Below are positions 16,541 to 25,912 of a DNA stretch of 64,000 bases, piece by piece. The stretch covers positions 124,001 to 188,000 of the forward strand of contig NZ_JAFKMA010000002.1 in assembly GCF_017304635.1 (NCBI RefSeq), written 5' to 3'. Source of the stretch: Sphingomonas sp. Its GTDB lineage: Bacteria; Pseudomonadota; Alphaproteobacteria; Sphingomonadales; Sphingomonadaceae. The notes under the pieces are model-generated. The model was not told the DNA's origin. It saw only the letters and a list, made by a program, of their open reading frames with translations, and ran no database searches. Each line of letters begins with the position of its first letter. The stretch's first letter is position 1. Both the position numbers and the translations under genes were made by a program.

Positions 16541-17206
16541 GAAGTCGAGAAGGCGCCGACGAGACGGTGGTATGATGACGCCTGCGGCACCGCGTTGGCG
16601 CTGGAGTTCGTCGGCGAACGCTGGGCGCTGCTCATCATCCGCGAACTGCTTTACGGCCCGCGCCGCTTCGGTGAAATCCGCGCGAACCTGCCCGGAATCA
16701 GCGCCAACGTGCTGACGCAGCGGCTCGACAGCCTGGAGGGGGCGGGGATCGTCGTGCGCCGCCGGTTGCCGTCGCCGGCCAACATCCAGGTCTACGACCT
16801 GACCGATTGGGGGCGCGAGGCGGAGGTGCCGATCCGCGAGATGGGGCGCTGGGCGGCGCGATCGCCGCTGCACAACCCGCTCGCCTTCATGTCGACCGCG
16901 TCGGCGATGACCTCGCTGCGCACGCTGATCGATCCGGCCAAGGCGGCGGGCAAGACGATGACGGTGGCGCTGCGTTTCCCCGACGATGCCTTCGTCGCGC
17001 GCGTGGCGGATGGCGAACTCATCATCGTACGCGGTGAGGCGGCCGATGCCGATGCCACGCTGACCGGCGATACACTGGCGATGCGCCACACGATCTACGG
17101 CAAGCGCGGGTTCGATGGCGACGGCCTGCTGGCGGTGGCGGGCGATCGTGCGGCGGCGCAGGCGTTCGTCGATCTGTTCGCGCTGCCGGAGAAGATCGCC
17201 TCCTGA
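16520..17206 (+). CDS. HxlR-family winged-helix transcriptional regulator with C-terminal SCP2-like domain
   Basis: The 228-residue protein has an HxlR DNA-binding domain in the first half: [40 protein letters not shown], then [12 protein letters not shown]. The second half resembles a sterol-carrier (SCP2)-type ligand domain, suggesting small-molecule sensing. The ATG at 16520 follows an AGGA ribosome site; a further upstream start is open but would overlap the operator region. It is divergent from the detoxification operon and almost certainly controls it and itself. cobS follows 73 nt downstream and may or may not be co-transcribed. Confidence 0.88.
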   Translation: MKLQKVTEVEKAPTRRWYDDACGTALALEFVGERWALLIIRELLYGPRRFGEIRANLPGISANVLTQRLDSLEGAGIVVRRRLPSPANIQVYDLTDWGREAEVPIREMGRWAARSPLHNPLAFMSTASAMTSLRTLIDPAKAAGKTMTVALRFPDDAFVARVADGELIIVRGEAADADATLTGDTLAMRHTIYGKRGFDGDGLLAVAGDRAAAQAFVDLFALPEKIAS

Positions 17207-17279
17207 CGCGTTGCATCGCACAACCGGTCTCGACTTCGTCTCGCGGCTGCGTTTAGGGGTGGCGCGCGAAGGAAACCCG

Positions 17280-18284
17280 ATGACCGACATCCCCAACATC
17301 CAGCCCGACAGCCGCGAGACCACCCTGCTCGACGCGCCCGACCAGATGAAGAAGGTGCGCGACCTGTTCGGCATCGACACCGACATGGCGGTGCCGGCGT
17401 TCAGCGAGGCGGACGAGCGCGTGCCCGATCTCGACCCCGCTTATGTGTTCGATCCCGACACCACGCTCGCGATCCTGGCCGGGTTCGCGCACAATCGCCG
17501 CGTGATGGTGCAGGGCTATCACGGCACCGGCAAATCGACGCATATCGAACAGGTTGCGGCGCGGCTCAACTGGCCGTGTATCCGCATCAACCTCGACGCG
17601 CATATCAGCCGGATCGATCTGATCGGCCGCGACGCCATCGTGCTGCGCGACGGGCAGCAGGTGACCGAGTTCCGCGAAGGGTTGCTGCCCTGGGCGTTGC
17701 AGACGCCGACCGCTCTGGTGTTCGACGAATATGACGCCGGTCGTCCCGACGTGATGTTCGTGATCCAGCGCGTGCTGGAGACGGAGGGCAAGCTGACCCT
17801 GCTCGACCAGAACCGCGTGATCCGCCCGAGCCCCTGGTTCCGCCTGTTCGCCACCGCCAACACGGTCGGGCTGGGCGACACGAGCGGCCTGTATCACGGC
17901 ACGCAGCAGATCAACCAGGGCCAGATGGATCGCTGGAACATCGTCGTCACGCTCAACTATCTGCCCGCCGCGGTCGAGGCGCAGATCGTGCTGGCGAAGT
18001 CGGGCGAATACGACAAACCCGAGGGAAAGCAGATCGTCGACAACATGGTCCGCGTCGCCGACCTGACTCGCAAGGGCTTCATCAACGGCGACATCTCGAC
18101 CGTGATGAGCCCACGCACCGTCATCACCTGGGCGCAGAATGCGATGATCTTCAACGATATCGGCTTCGCGTTCCGGCTGAGCTTCCTCAACAAGTGCGAC
18201 GAGGCCGAACGCGCGCTGGTGGCGGAATATTACCAGCGCGTCTTCGGCAAGGACCTGCCCGAAAGCGTGGCGGCGAAGGCCTGA
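17280..18284 (+). CDS. cobS: Cobaltochelatase subunit CobS (MoxR-type AAA+ ATPase)
   Basis: CobS is the ATPase ring subunit that, with CobT, drives CobN to insert cobalt into hydrogenobyrinic acid a,c-diamide in the aerobic vitamin B12 pathway. The Walker A motif is GYHGTGKST and Walker B is [13 protein letters not shown], followed by the sensor segment [10 protein letters not shown]. The length (334 residues) is normal. The ATG at 17280 follows GAAGGAAA, a good ribosome site. cobT begins 9 nt downstream. No other cobalamin genes are in the window, as is usual for the cobS-cobT pair. Confidence 0.95.
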   Translation: MTDIPNIQPDSRETTLLDAPDQMKKVRDLFGIDTDMAVPAFSEADERVPDLDPAYVFDPDTTLAILAGFAHNRRVMVQGYHGTGKSTHIEQVAARLNWPCIRINLDAHISRIDLIGRDAIVLRDGQQVTEFREGLLPWALQTPTALVFDEYDAGRPDVMFVIQRVLETEGKLTLLDQNRVIRPSPWFRLFATANTVGLGDTSGLYHGTQQINQGQMDRWNIVVTLNYLPAAVEAQIVLAKSGEYDKPEGKQIVDNMVRVADLTRKGFINGDISTVMSPRTVITWAQNAMIFNDIGFAFRLSFLNKCDEAERALVAEYYQRVFGKDLPESVAAKA

Positions 18285-18293
18285 CGTCGAACG

Positions 18294-20114
18294 GTGGCGG
18301 CCGACACTCCCCTCGATCGGTTCAAGGCGGTGCTCGGCGGGGCGTCGCGCGCGCTGGCGGACGAGCCGGAGATCGAGCTCGCCTTCACCGCCGACGCGCC
18401 GGCGCAGGCGGGCAAGCATATCAAGGTGCCGATGCCGGCGCGGACGCTGCCCGCCGATCAGGTGGCGGAGGCGCGCGGGTTCGCCGACGGCTTCGCGCTG
18501 CGGCTGAAGCATCACAATTCCGCGATGCATTTGCGCGCGGCGCCGGGCGATCCGGTCGCGCGCGCGGTGTTCGACGCGGCGGAGACGGCACGGGTCGAGG
18601 CGCTGGGCTCGCGCGGCTATGCCGGGATCGCCGCCAATCTGGGGCACGCGCTCGACGTCCGGCTGCGCTCCGATCCGATCGCGCGCGCCCGCACCCGCGA
18701 CGAAGTGCCGCTGTCGACTGCGGTGCAGCTACTGGTGCGCGAGCGGCTGACCGGCCGGCCCGCGCCGGCGGCGGCGCAGCCCGGCCTCGCGCTGGTCCGC
18801 GACTGGATCGAGGACAAGGCCGGCGGCGACCTCGACGCGCTGGGGCTGGTGCTCGACGACCAGCGCGCGTTCGCCGAACTGACTTCGAAACTGCTCGAAG
18901 ATCTCGAACTGGTCGAGGGCGACCAGGTGCCCGAGGATACCGACGACGGCGGCGCCGACGACGAGGGGACCGAGGAGCAGGATCAGGGCGACGAGGGCGA
19001 GGAACAGGGCGACCGGGGCCAGAGCGAGGCCGAGGCGCGCGGCGAGCCGAACGAGGGCGAGAGCGAGGAAGGCGAGCCCGGCGAGACCGGCGACGATTTC
19101 GAGGATGCCGAGGGCGAGGCGGGCGACGAAGGCGAGGACGGCATGCTGCCGGTCCGTCCCAATCGGCCGTTCGCCGACCTGTCGCCGCAGTTCGACTACA
19201 AGGCATGGACCACGCAATATGACGAGGTGATCGCGGCGACCGACCTATGCGACACCGAGGAACTGACGCGGCTGCGCTCGTATCTCGATCAGCAGCTCGT
19301 GCACTTGCAGGGCGCGGTGACCAAACTCGCCAACCGGTTGCAACGGCGGCTGATGGCGCAGCAGAACCGGTCGTGGGACTTCGACCAGGAGGAAGGGCTG
19401 CTCGACGCCGCGCGGTTGGCGCGCGTGGTGGTCTCGCCGGGCCAGTCGCTGAGCTACAAGATCGAGCGCGAGACCGAATTCAAGGACACCGTCGTCACGC
19501 TGCTGATCGACAATTCGGGGTCGATGCGCGGGCGCCCGATCTCGATCGCCGCGATCAGCGCCGACATCTTGGCGCGCACGCTGGAGCGGTGCGGGGTCAA
19601 GACCGAGATATTGGGCTTCACCACCCGCGCGTGGAAGGGCGGGCAGGCGCGCGAATCGTGGCTCGCCGCCGGGCGCCCGCCGCAGCCGGGTCGGCTCAAC
19701 GACGTCCGCCACATCGTCTACAAACAGGCCGACGAGCCGTGGCGTCGCGCCAAGCCCAGTCTGGGCCTGATGATGCGCGAGGGGCTGCTGAAGGAGAATA
19801 TCGACGGCGAGGCGCTGCTATGGGCGCACAACCGCCTGATCGGGCGACCCGAAGAGCGCAAGATCCTGATGGTGATCTCCGACGGCGCGCCGGTCGACGA
19901 TTCGACGCTGAGCGTGAACAGCGGATCGTACCTCGAACGCCATCTGCGCCAGGTGATCGGCTGGATCGAGGGGCGCTCCCCGGTCGAGCTCGCCGCGATC
20001 GGCATCGGCCACGACGTGACGCGCTATTACGCGCGGGCCGTCACGATCATGGACGCCGACCAGCTCGGCGGGACGATCATCGAACAGCTCGCGGCGCTGT
20101 TCGACAAGAGGTGA
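18294..20114 (+). CDS. cobT: Cobaltochelatase subunit CobT
   Basis: CobT pairs with CobS to form the ATP-driven chaperone complex for the cobalt chelatase. Its 606 residues have three parts: an N-terminal helical domain, a strongly acidic linker rich in Glu, Asp and Gly at about 210-285, and a C-terminal von Willebrand A domain with the metal-site motif [11 protein letters not shown] (near residue 405). All three are typical of CobT. The start is a GTG at 18294, nine bases after cobS, and no better start is seen. The following small gene begins four bases after the stop. Confidence 0.94.
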   Translation: MAADTPLDRFKAVLGGASRALADEPEIELAFTADAPAQAGKHIKVPMPARTLPADQVAEARGFADGFALRLKHHNSAMHLRAAPGDPVARAVFDAAETARVEALGSRGYAGIAANLGHALDVRLRSDPIARARTRDEVPLSTAVQLLVRERLTGRPAPAAAQPGLALVRDWIEDKAGGDLDALGLVLDDQRAFAELTSKLLEDLELVEGDQVPEDTDDGGADDEGTEEQDQGDEGEEQGDRGQSEAEARGEPNEGESEEGEPGETGDDFEDAEGEAGDEGEDGMLPVRPNRPFADLSPQFDYKAWTTQYDEVIAATDLCDTEELTRLRSYLDQQLVHLQGAVTKLANRLQRRLMAQQNRSWDFDQEEGLLDAARLARVVVSPGQSLSYKIERETEFKDTVVTLLIDNSGSMRGRPISIAAISADILARTLERCGVKTEILGFTTRAWKGGQARESWLAAGRPPQPGRLNDVRHIVYKQADEPWRRAKPSLGLMMREGLLKENIDGEALLWAHNRLIGRPEERKILMVISDGAPVDDSTLSVNSGSYLERHLRQVIGWIEGRSPVELAAIGIGHDVTRYYARAVTIMDADQLGGTIIEQLAALFDKR

Positions 20115-20118
20115 GGGG

Positions 20119-20391
20119 GTGAGCCTCGCCGCTCCCCCGGGCGGTTTTCGCGGGCCGGTCAAGCGGTCGATCACCATTGCCGGGCACGAGACCTCGATCA
20201 CGCTGGAGCCGATCTTCTGGTGCGCGCTGGAGAATGCGGCGGCGGCGCGCGGGTTGCCGCTGAGCGCGCTGGTCGCCGAGATCGATGCCCTGCGCGTCGA
20301 GGCGCGCGATCCGCCCAACCTCGCCAGCGCATTGCGAAGCTGGGCGTTTGCCGAGGCGAACGCGGCCAACAGTGAGAATGTTTCGCAATAG
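20119..20391 (+). CDS. Ribbon-helix-helix domain protein
   Basis: A 90-residue protein with RSITIAGHETSITLEPIFWC followed by two helices. This matches the ribbon-helix-helix group (PF13467 type) found in alphaproteobacteria, thought to bind DNA as a dimer. The GTG start at 20119 lies four bases after cobT, behind GAGG. The stop lies inside the promoter region of the TonB receptor, and the gene's end overlaps the first Fur-like site. Its target is unknown; local iron or cobalamin genes are possible. Confidence 0.75.
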   Translation: MSLAAPPGGFRGPVKRSITIAGHETSITLEPIFWCALENAAAARGLPLSALVAEIDALRVEARDPPNLASALRSWAFAEANAANSENVSQ

Positions 20392-20415
20392 CGTTGACTC
20401 TGCGAACGACTCTCA
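20373..20415 (+). promoter_or_regulatory. Pair of Fur-like binding sites upstream of the TonB receptor
   Basis: TGAGAATGTTTCGCA (20373-20387) and TGCGAACGACTCTCA (20401-20415) each resemble the 7-1-7 Fur half-site pattern TGATAAT-N-ATTATCA, by eye at 10 and 9 of 14 positions. The two are inverted copies of each other (12 of 15 positions). They lie 31-73 bp before the receptor's ATG. Iron repression fits the gene content; Irr or another regulator is an alternative. Confidence 0.5.
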
Positions 20416-20445
20416 ATAGCGGACCTCCCGACAAGGGAGATCACC

Positions 20446-22938
20446 ATGAACAACGTCGCCGCCGCGCGCTTCGCCAAGCCCGCTTTCCTCGCGCTGTCCT
20501 GCGTCGGCGCGTTCGCCGGCGTCCCGGCCTTCGCCAGCGACGATCCCGATCACGCCGCGCCGCCCGCGAACGACGATGACGACCAGGACCGCCGCGACGT
20601 CGTCGTCAACGGCGTCAAGGAAAAGCGCCAGGCGGGGCCGAAGGATGTGGCGCCGGTGGTCGACACGCCCAAGTCGATCGTCGTCATCCCGCGCACGGTG
20701 ATCGAGGATACGGGCTCCAACTCGCTGCAGGATGCGCTGCGCACCGTGCCGGGCATCACCTTCGGCGCGGCGGAGGGCGGCAATCCGATCGGCGACCGCC
20801 CGTTCATCCGCGGGTTTGACAGCCAGGGGTCGATCTATCTCGACGGCGTCCGCGACCTGTCGGCGCAGACGCGCGAGACGTTCGCGGTCGACTCGATCCA
20901 GATCGTGCGCGGGTCCGATTCCACGCTCGGCGGGCGCGGATCGGCGGGCGGGACGATCAACGTCATCTCGAAACTGCCGCAGACGGGTACCTTCGGCGGC
21001 ATCGCCGCGAGCTACGGCAATGCCGACTACAAGCGCGTGACCGGCGACCTCAACCTCGCAATCGCGCCGACCATCGCGTTCCGGGTGCAGGGCCTGTGGC
21101 ACGATCAGGACGTCGCCGGGCGCGATGCGATCTGGCAGCGGCGCTGGGGCGTCGCGCCGTCGCTTACGATCGGGCTCGGCACGCCGACGCGGCTGATCGC
21201 GAGCTACTACCACCTCGAAAGCCACGAACTGCCCGACAGCGGGCTGCCCTATTTCTACACGATCGCCAACGCGCCGGGGACGGGGGAGATCTTCACGTCG
21301 CCCGCGCTCGGCCGCGTGACGCTGGCGAACGGCACGACCGGATATGTCGATCGCGACACTTATTACGGGCTGCGCTCGCGCGATTTCCGCGACGCGACGA
21401 TCGACCAGGCGACGCTGAGGGTCGAGCACGATTTCGGCGGCGTCACGCTGCGCAACACCGCGCGGTTCACGAACAGCAGCCAAGCCTATATCTTCCTGCT
21501 GCCCGATGACAGCCAGGGCAACGTCTACAATAGCGGCCAGGTCTGGCGGCGCGGCAACACCCGCTACGGCTATTCGCAGGGATTGGTCGACCAGCTCGAT
21601 CTGTACGGGACGGTGAAGACCGGCGGCATCGAGCACAGCTTCGCGGTCGGCGCGGAGTTCGCGTGGGAGAAGGCGCGGCGCGGCACCTTCGTCACGCGTG
21701 GCTACCTGAGCCCATCGACGGGGTTCGAGATGCTCTCGACCGGATCGACGATCAGCCCGCGCTGCAACGCGACGACGGTCGCGCGCTATTACTGCACCAG
21801 CCTGTTCACGCCGAACCCGAGCGACCCGTGGGTCAACTACGCCTCCGACACCTCGACCACGACCGCACCGATCGTGAAGTCGTTGCCGATCGAGGAGACG
21901 CAGAACGACGCCAACACCGTCAGCGTGTACGGTTTCGACTCCATCACGCTGACGCCGCAGTTGATCGTCAACCTGGGCGCGCGGTTCGACCGCTTCAAAT
22001 CGACGCTGACGCCGGGGCAGCCCTATGCCGCGACCTCGACCTATTCGCTGTCGCGCACCGACGAACTGTTCAACTGGCAGGCGGGCGTCGTCTTCAAGCC
22101 GACCCGGGACACTAGCCTCTACGTCAGCTACGCGACCGCCGCGACTCCGCCCAACACGCTGCTGGGCGAAGGGCGCGAGGACAATGCGATCCCGACGACC
22201 AACAGCGCGGCCAACCTGGCGATCCTTGACTCGCTGCGTGTCCAGAAGACCAAGACGTTCGAGGTCGGCGCGAAGGCCAGCGTGTTCCGCGACAAGCTCG
22301 CGCTGGGCGTGGCGGCGTTCGACACGCGGATCGAGAATGCCCGCGTCACCGACGCCAACAACAACGTCGCCTTCCTCGGCAAGACGCGCATCCGCGGGGT
22401 CGAGCTGACCGTCAACGGCGAGATCCTGCCGCACTGGACGGTGTTCGGCGGCTACACCTTCCTCGACGCGGTGATCGTCGATGGCGGCTTCACCGCGCTG
22501 ACCGCCCCGGCGGTGACGGGCCAGGCGGCGAAGGTGGTGCTGGTCCCCTCGGTCACGACCGGGCGCCAGGTGCCGCAGGTGTCGCGCAATTCGATCTCGC
22601 TGTGGACCTCGCTCGACGTGACGAAGCGGTTCACGATCGGCGGCGGCGCCTTCTATCTCGACCGGCAATATGGCGGCTATGCCGACAATCGCAGCGCGAC
22701 GCAGACCAGCGCGGGCGTGGTGACGGTCGTGCCGGCGACCAAGGTCCTGTCGCGCGGCGTGCCGGCCTATTGGCGGTTCGACGCCCGCGCGGCCTATCGC
22801 ATCACGCGCAACATCCAGTTGAGCGTCAACGCGCAGAACCTGACCGACAAGGCGTACTTCTCGAACGTCTATACCAGCCACTACGCGACGCTGGCGCCCG
22901 GCCGGACGGTGTTCGGGACGGTGGAGTTCAAGTTCTGA
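20446..22938 (+). CDS. TonB-dependent siderophore receptor, Fiu/PiuA type
   Basis: An 830-residue outer-membrane receptor that would import ferric catecholate or related siderophores. It has a signal peptide ending near residue 30, a possible TonB box ([11 protein letters not shown]) near 50, and a plug domain from about 65 with [36 protein letters not shown] and [20 protein letters not shown] long barrel ends in the terminal aromatic FGTVEFKF. A strong AAGGGAGA ribosome site precedes the ATG. The following genes (Sel1, PiuC-like, PepSY) match the order seen around piuA in Pseudomonas, which supports the PiuA/Fiu assignment. Two Fur-like sites lie just upstream. Confidence 0.93.
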   Translation: MNNVAAARFAKPAFLALSCVGAFAGVPAFASDDPDHAAPPANDDDDQDRRDVVVNGVKEKRQAGPKDVAPVVDTPKSIVVIPRTVIEDTGSNSLQDALRTVPGITFGAAEGGNPIGDRPFIRGFDSQGSIYLDGVRDLSAQTRETFAVDSIQIVRGSDSTLGGRGSAGGTINVISKLPQTGTFGGIAASYGNADYKRVTGDLNLAIAPTIAFRVQGLWHDQDVAGRDAIWQRRWGVAPSLTIGLGTPTRLIASYYHLESHELPDSGLPYFYTIANAPGTGEIFTSPALGRVTLANGTTGYVDRDTYYGLRSRDFRDATIDQATLRVEHDFGGVTLRNTARFTNSSQAYIFLLPDDSQGNVYNSGQVWRRGNTRYGYSQGLVDQLDLYGTVKTGGIEHSFAVGAEFAWEKARRGTFVTRGYLSPSTGFEMLSTGSTISPRCNATTVARYYCTSLFTPNPSDPWVNYASDTSTTTAPIVKSLPIEETQNDANTVSVYGFDSITLTPQLIVNLGARFDRFKSTLTPGQPYAATSTYSLSRTDELFNWQAGVVFKPTRDTSLYVSYATAATPPNTLLGEGREDNAIPTTNSAANLAILDSLRVQKTKTFEVGAKASVFRDKLALGVAAFDTRIENARVTDANNNVAFLGKTRIRGVELTVNGEILPHWTVFGGYTFLDAVIVDGGFTALTAPAVTGQAAKVVLVPSVTTGRQVPQVSRNSISLWTSLDVTKRFTIGGGAFYLDRQYGGYADNRSATQTSAGVVTVVPATKVLSRGVPAYWRFDARAAYRITRNIQLSVNAQNLTDKAYFSNVYTSHYATLAPGRTVFGTVEFKF

Positions 22939-22943
22939 GCGAC

Positions 22944-23648
22944 GTGACGATCCCGACCGAACCGGTGGCGCGCGCCGGGTTCCTGCGCGCGCTGGCGGAG
23001 GATGGCGAGGCGGCGGCGCAGGCGCTGTACGGCCAGCTGCTGCTCGACGGCAACGGCGTCGCGCGCGATGCGGCGGCGGCGTTCGACTGGTTCGTCCGCG
23101 CGGGCGCGCAGGGGCATGTGATGGCGCTCAACATGGTCGGGCGCTGCTACGACCTCGGCTGGGGGATGGCGGTGGACAAGGCGCGGGCGGCGGATTGCTA
23201 TCGCGTCGCGGCGGAGCGCGGGCTCGACTGGGCGATGTACAATTACGCGACCCTGCTCGCGCTGGGGCAGGGCGTGGCGGAGGACAAGCCGGCGGCGCTG
23301 GCATGGTTCGAGAAGGCAGCGAAGCTCGGCAACGCAAAGGCGATCAACTTCGTCGGCAGCTTTCACGAGGACGGTTGGGTGGTGAAGCGCGACCTCGCCA
23401 AGGCGGCGCGGCTGTACGCGCGGGCGGCGGCGGGTGGCGATTTCCGCGGCTGTTTCAACCATGCGCGGATGCTGGGCGAGCGCGGCCGCGCCGAGGAAGC
23501 GTTGGGCTGGATCGAGCGCGCCGGGCGCGGTGCGACGCCGGCGTTCGTCGCCAAGGCGGCGGCGTTCCTCGACGCGTCGCCGGTGCCGGCATTCCGCGCG
23601 CGCGGACGAGCGGCGATCGAGCGTGGGGCGGGGGCGGCGTCATGCTGA
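22944..23648 (+). CDS. Sel1-like tetratricopeptide repeat protein
   Basis: The 234-residue protein has about four 36-residue Sel1 repeats: [57 protein letters not shown] and [20 protein letters not shown]. They form an alpha-helical scaffold for protein contacts. No signal peptide is seen, so it is probably cytoplasmic. The start is taken as the GTG at 22944, five bases after the receptor stop. The end overlaps the next gene by seven bases. A Sel1 gene beside piuC is also found in Pseudomonas aeruginosa (PA4516); its role in iron uptake is not known. Confidence 0.83.
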   Translation: MTIPTEPVARAGFLRALAEDGEAAAQALYGQLLLDGNGVARDAAAAFDWFVRAGAQGHVMALNMVGRCYDLGWGMAVDKARAADCYRVAAERGLDWAMYNYATLLALGQGVAEDKPAALAWFEKAAKLGNAKAINFVGSFHEDGWVVKRDLAKAARLYARAAAGGDFRGCFNHARMLGERGRAEEALGWIERAGRGATPAFVAKAAAFLDASPVPAFRARGRAAIERGAGAASC

Positions 23649-24325
23649 TCGCGATCCCCGACCTGCTCGATGCGGCCGGCGTCGCGCGCGTGCGCGGCCT
23701 GATCGACGCGGCCGACTGGATCGACGGCAATGCGACCTCGGGCCATCAGTCCGCCCTCGCCAAGCGCAACGCGCAGCTGCCCGAGGAATCGGCCGCCGCG
23801 CAGGAAGCGGGACGGATCGTGCTCGACGCGCTGGCGGCATCGCCGCTGTTCGTCGCCGCCGCGCTGCCGCTGAAAGTCTATCTGCCGCTGTTCAACCGGT
23901 ATGCCGGCGGCGACGCGTTCGGCGCGCATGTCGACAGCGCGATCCGCATCCGCCGCGGCAGCGATTTCCGCGTGCGCAGCGACCTGTCGGCAACGCTCTT
24001 CCTCGCCGATCCCGCGAGCTATGACGGCGGCGAGCTCGTCATCGAGGACAGTTTCGGCGAACAGCGCGTCAAGCTTCCCGCCGGGCACATGGTGCTCTAT
24101 CCGGCGTCCAGCGTGCACCGGGTCGAACCGGTCACGCGGGGGGAGCGGATCGCGTCGTTCTTCTGGATCCAGTCGATGATCCGCGACGACGGCGCGCGCC
24201 GTATCCTGTTCGAACTCGACCAGGCGGTGCAGGACGTCGCCGCGCGGCTGGGCCAGGACGATACGGCGGCGGTGCGGTTGACCGGGACCTATCACAACCT
24301 GCTTCGCCGCTGGGCGGAGGTTTGA
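23642..24325 (+). CDS. piuC: Fe(II)/2-oxoglutarate-dependent PKHD-type hydroxylase, PiuC-like
   Basis: The 227-residue protein has the PiuC/YbiX pattern. The metal ligands are His96-x-Asp98 (in GAHVDSAIR) and His159 (in SSVHRVEPV), with an Arg near 169 ([11 protein letters not shown]) for 2-oxoglutarate. These enzymes are iron-repressed and found next to TonB receptors of the Fiu/PiuA group; the substrate is unresolved. The ATG at 23642 overlaps the Sel1 stop by seven bases. It is followed 10 nt later by the PepSY gene. All features point to co-regulation from the Fur-like sites at 20373-20415. Confidence 0.92.
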   Translation: MLIAIPDLLDAAGVARVRGLIDAADWIDGNATSGHQSALAKRNAQLPEESAAAQEAGRIVLDALAASPLFVAAALPLKVYLPLFNRYAGGDAFGAHVDSAIRIRRGSDFRVRSDLSATLFLADPASYDGGELVIEDSFGEQRVKLPAGHMVLYPASSVHRVEPVTRGERIASFFWIQSMIRDDGARRILFELDQAVQDVAARLGQDDTAAVRLTGTYHNLLRRWAEV

Positions 24326-24335
24326 GGACATCCAA

Positions 24336-25463
24336 ATGACGAAGATCGGCCTGCGCAAGGCATGGTTCCAGGTGCACAAATGGATCGGCCTGATCCTCGC
24401 GATCCTCATCATTCCGCTGTGCGTGACCGGCGCGGCGTTGGTGTGGGACGAGGCGATCGACCATGCCGTCAACCCACAGCGTTACGCGGTGAGTGCCGGG
24501 CCGACGCTCGCGCCCGACCGGCTGGCCGCGGCGGCGCAGGCGGCGGTCGGCACCGCGCGGATCGCGACGCTGAAGCTGCCGGCCGAGCCCGGCGCGCCGG
24601 CGATCGCTTCGACCGGCCCGAGCCCGACCAAGGTGCAGGGGCCGGCTGCGCGCACCAACGTCTGGCTCGATCCCGCGACCGGCCATGTGCTCGACGTCGC
24701 CAACAGCCGCTCCGGCCTCGTCATGACGATGCACATGATTCACGGCACGATGCTGATCCCGGTCTGGGGCCGGCCGCTGGTCGGCTGGCTGGGCGTCGCG
24801 ATGCTGCTGTCGTGCTTCACCGGTATCTGGCTGTGGTGGCCGACCGTCGGGCGCTGGACGCGCGGGCTTCGCTGGCGGCGGCATCGCAACGTCGACACCA
24901 ACCTGCACCATCTGTTCGGCTTCTGGATCGCGCTGCCGCTGTTCGTGCTGTCGCTGACGGGGGCGTGGATCAGCTTTCCGTCCTTCTTCGGGCCGCTGGT
25001 CGGGGAAAATGGCCGGGCGATGGGGTTCAGCGCCGAACGCGCGGCGATGAACAAGGCGCAGCCACTGGCGGCGACGCACACGCCGCTGGCGGTGGCGCAG
25101 GCCGCGGCGCTGACGACATTGCCGGGCCGGGTGACGCAGGTGAGCTGGCCGACCGACTACAAGGCTCGGTGGCAGTTCGCGATCCGCCCGGCGAAGGGCA
25201 AGCCCGCCACCGTCGCGGTCGACGATGCGAGCGGCGCGGCGAGCGTGGCGCCCGACATGGATCGCGGCCAGGCCGGCATCGCCCGGCTGATGCGGCAGAT
25301 CCACGACGGCACCGGCATGGGAATCGTGTGGCAGGTCGTCATCTTCCTGGGCGGCGTGCTGCCGGCGGTGCTGGCGGTGACGGGCGTCGTCATGTGGTGG
25401 CGGGCGCGGGGGTGGAAGGCCGAGCTCGCCGCCCGGCAGCAGCGCAAGCTGGTGACGGAATAA
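24336..25463 (+). CDS. PepSY-associated membrane protein, putative siderophore-iron reductase (PiuB-like)
   Basis: A 375-residue inner-membrane protein with four hydrophobic segments: residues 15-38 (WIGLILAILIIPLCVTGAAL), about 150-172, 200-222 and 330-352. PepSY modules lie in the periplasmic loops. Histidines near the membrane faces (for example in MTMHMIHGTML and DTNLHHLFGFW) are placed as haem ligands are in proposed iron-siderophore reductases of this family. It would release iron from the imported siderophore. It is the last gene of the iron operon; a palindromic gap follows. Confidence 0.85.
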   Translation: MTKIGLRKAWFQVHKWIGLILAILIIPLCVTGAALVWDEAIDHAVNPQRYAVSAGPTLAPDRLAAAAQAAVGTARIATLKLPAEPGAPAIASTGPSPTKVQGPAARTNVWLDPATGHVLDVANSRSGLVMTMHMIHGTMLIPVWGRPLVGWLGVAMLLSCFTGIWLWWPTVGRWTRGLRWRRHRNVDTNLHHLFGFWIALPLFVLSLTGAWISFPSFFGPLVGENGRAMGFSAERAAMNKAQPLAATHTPLAVAQAAALTTLPGRVTQVSWPTDYKARWQFAIRPAKGKPATVAVDDASGAASVAPDMDRGQAGIARLMRQIHDGTGMGIVWQVVIFLGGVLPAVLAVTGVVMWWRARGWKAELAARQQRKLVTE

Positions 25464-25471
25464 GCGGCGAG

Positions 25472-25522
25472 CACGGCCGGCGGGCGTATGCCCGGCCGAC
25501 GACGTGGCTTTGCCACGCCGCC
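25472..25522 (-). repeat. Two-stem-loop intergenic repeat (family 2), inverted copy
   Basis: On the minus strand: GTGGC-AAA-GCCAC, then GTCGTCGG, a second stem-loop GGGCATACGCCC, then GCCGGCCG. It is the mirror image of the copy at 25824-25880 in the same gap. Confidence 0.65.
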
Positions 25523-25536
25523 AGTATAGCTCCCGT

Positions 25537-25805
25537 ATTCCTGCGAAAGCAGGAATCCAGAGCCGCAGGCGATAGCGCTTGTGGCCCCAAGGCCCGATCG
25601 ACATTCAGCTATGGTGTAGCGTTTCGAGCCACCTATTTCCCGTCATCCCCGCGAAGGCGGGGATCCAGAGTCGCGAGAATGGCGGTTTTAAGCTGTGGAT
25701 ACAGCCAGTCTGGATCCCCGCCTGCGCGGGGATGACGAGCATGGAAGTGACGTTCACCGGTTAGCTGAATGTCGATCCGTCCTAGGCTCCTGCTTTCGCA
25801 GGAGC
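25537..25805. repeat. Nested inverted repeats in the gap between the PepSY gene and gdhB
   Basis: From outside in: hairpin ATTCCTGCGAAAGCAGGAAT (25537-25556), mirrored by GCTCCTGCTTTCGCAGGAGC (25786-25805). Next, GATCGACATTCAGCTA (25596-25611), repeated inverted at 25762-25777. In the centre is a REP-like pair at 25641-25737 (CGTCATCCCCGCGAAGGCGG on the left, its inverted counterpart GCGCGGGGATGACG on the right). Every layer is symmetrical about one centre near 25690. I see no protein-coding gene in this gap. Confidence 0.7.
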
Positions 25806-25823
25806 ACGGTGGGTGTGGGCCCC

Positions 25824-25905
25824 GACGCGGCAAAGCCGCGTCGTCGGACCTTGGCTACGCCAGGCCGGCCGGGCTTGACGGTCTCGCGCGTAGCTTCGCT
25901 ACGCG
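25824..25905 (+). repeat. Two-stem-loop intergenic repeat (family 2) plus terminal hairpin
   Basis: GCGGC-AAA-GCCGC, GTCGTCGG, a stem-loop around TTGGCTACGCCAG, and GCCGGCCGGGC occupy 25824-25880. They are followed by an 8-bp hairpin CGCGTAGC-TTC-GCTACGCG at 25887-25905, right at the 3' end of the glutamate dehydrogenase gene. The hairpin could act in transcript 3'-end formation for both converging units, although no T-run follows. Confidence 0.6.
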
Positions 25906-25912
25906 TGTGCCG

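Noticed and set aside
20392-20445. Cobalamin riboswitch before the TonB receptor, suggested by neighbouring cobS-cobT
   Set aside because: The leader is only about 50 bp, without a B12-box-like sequence, and carries Fur-like sites instead.
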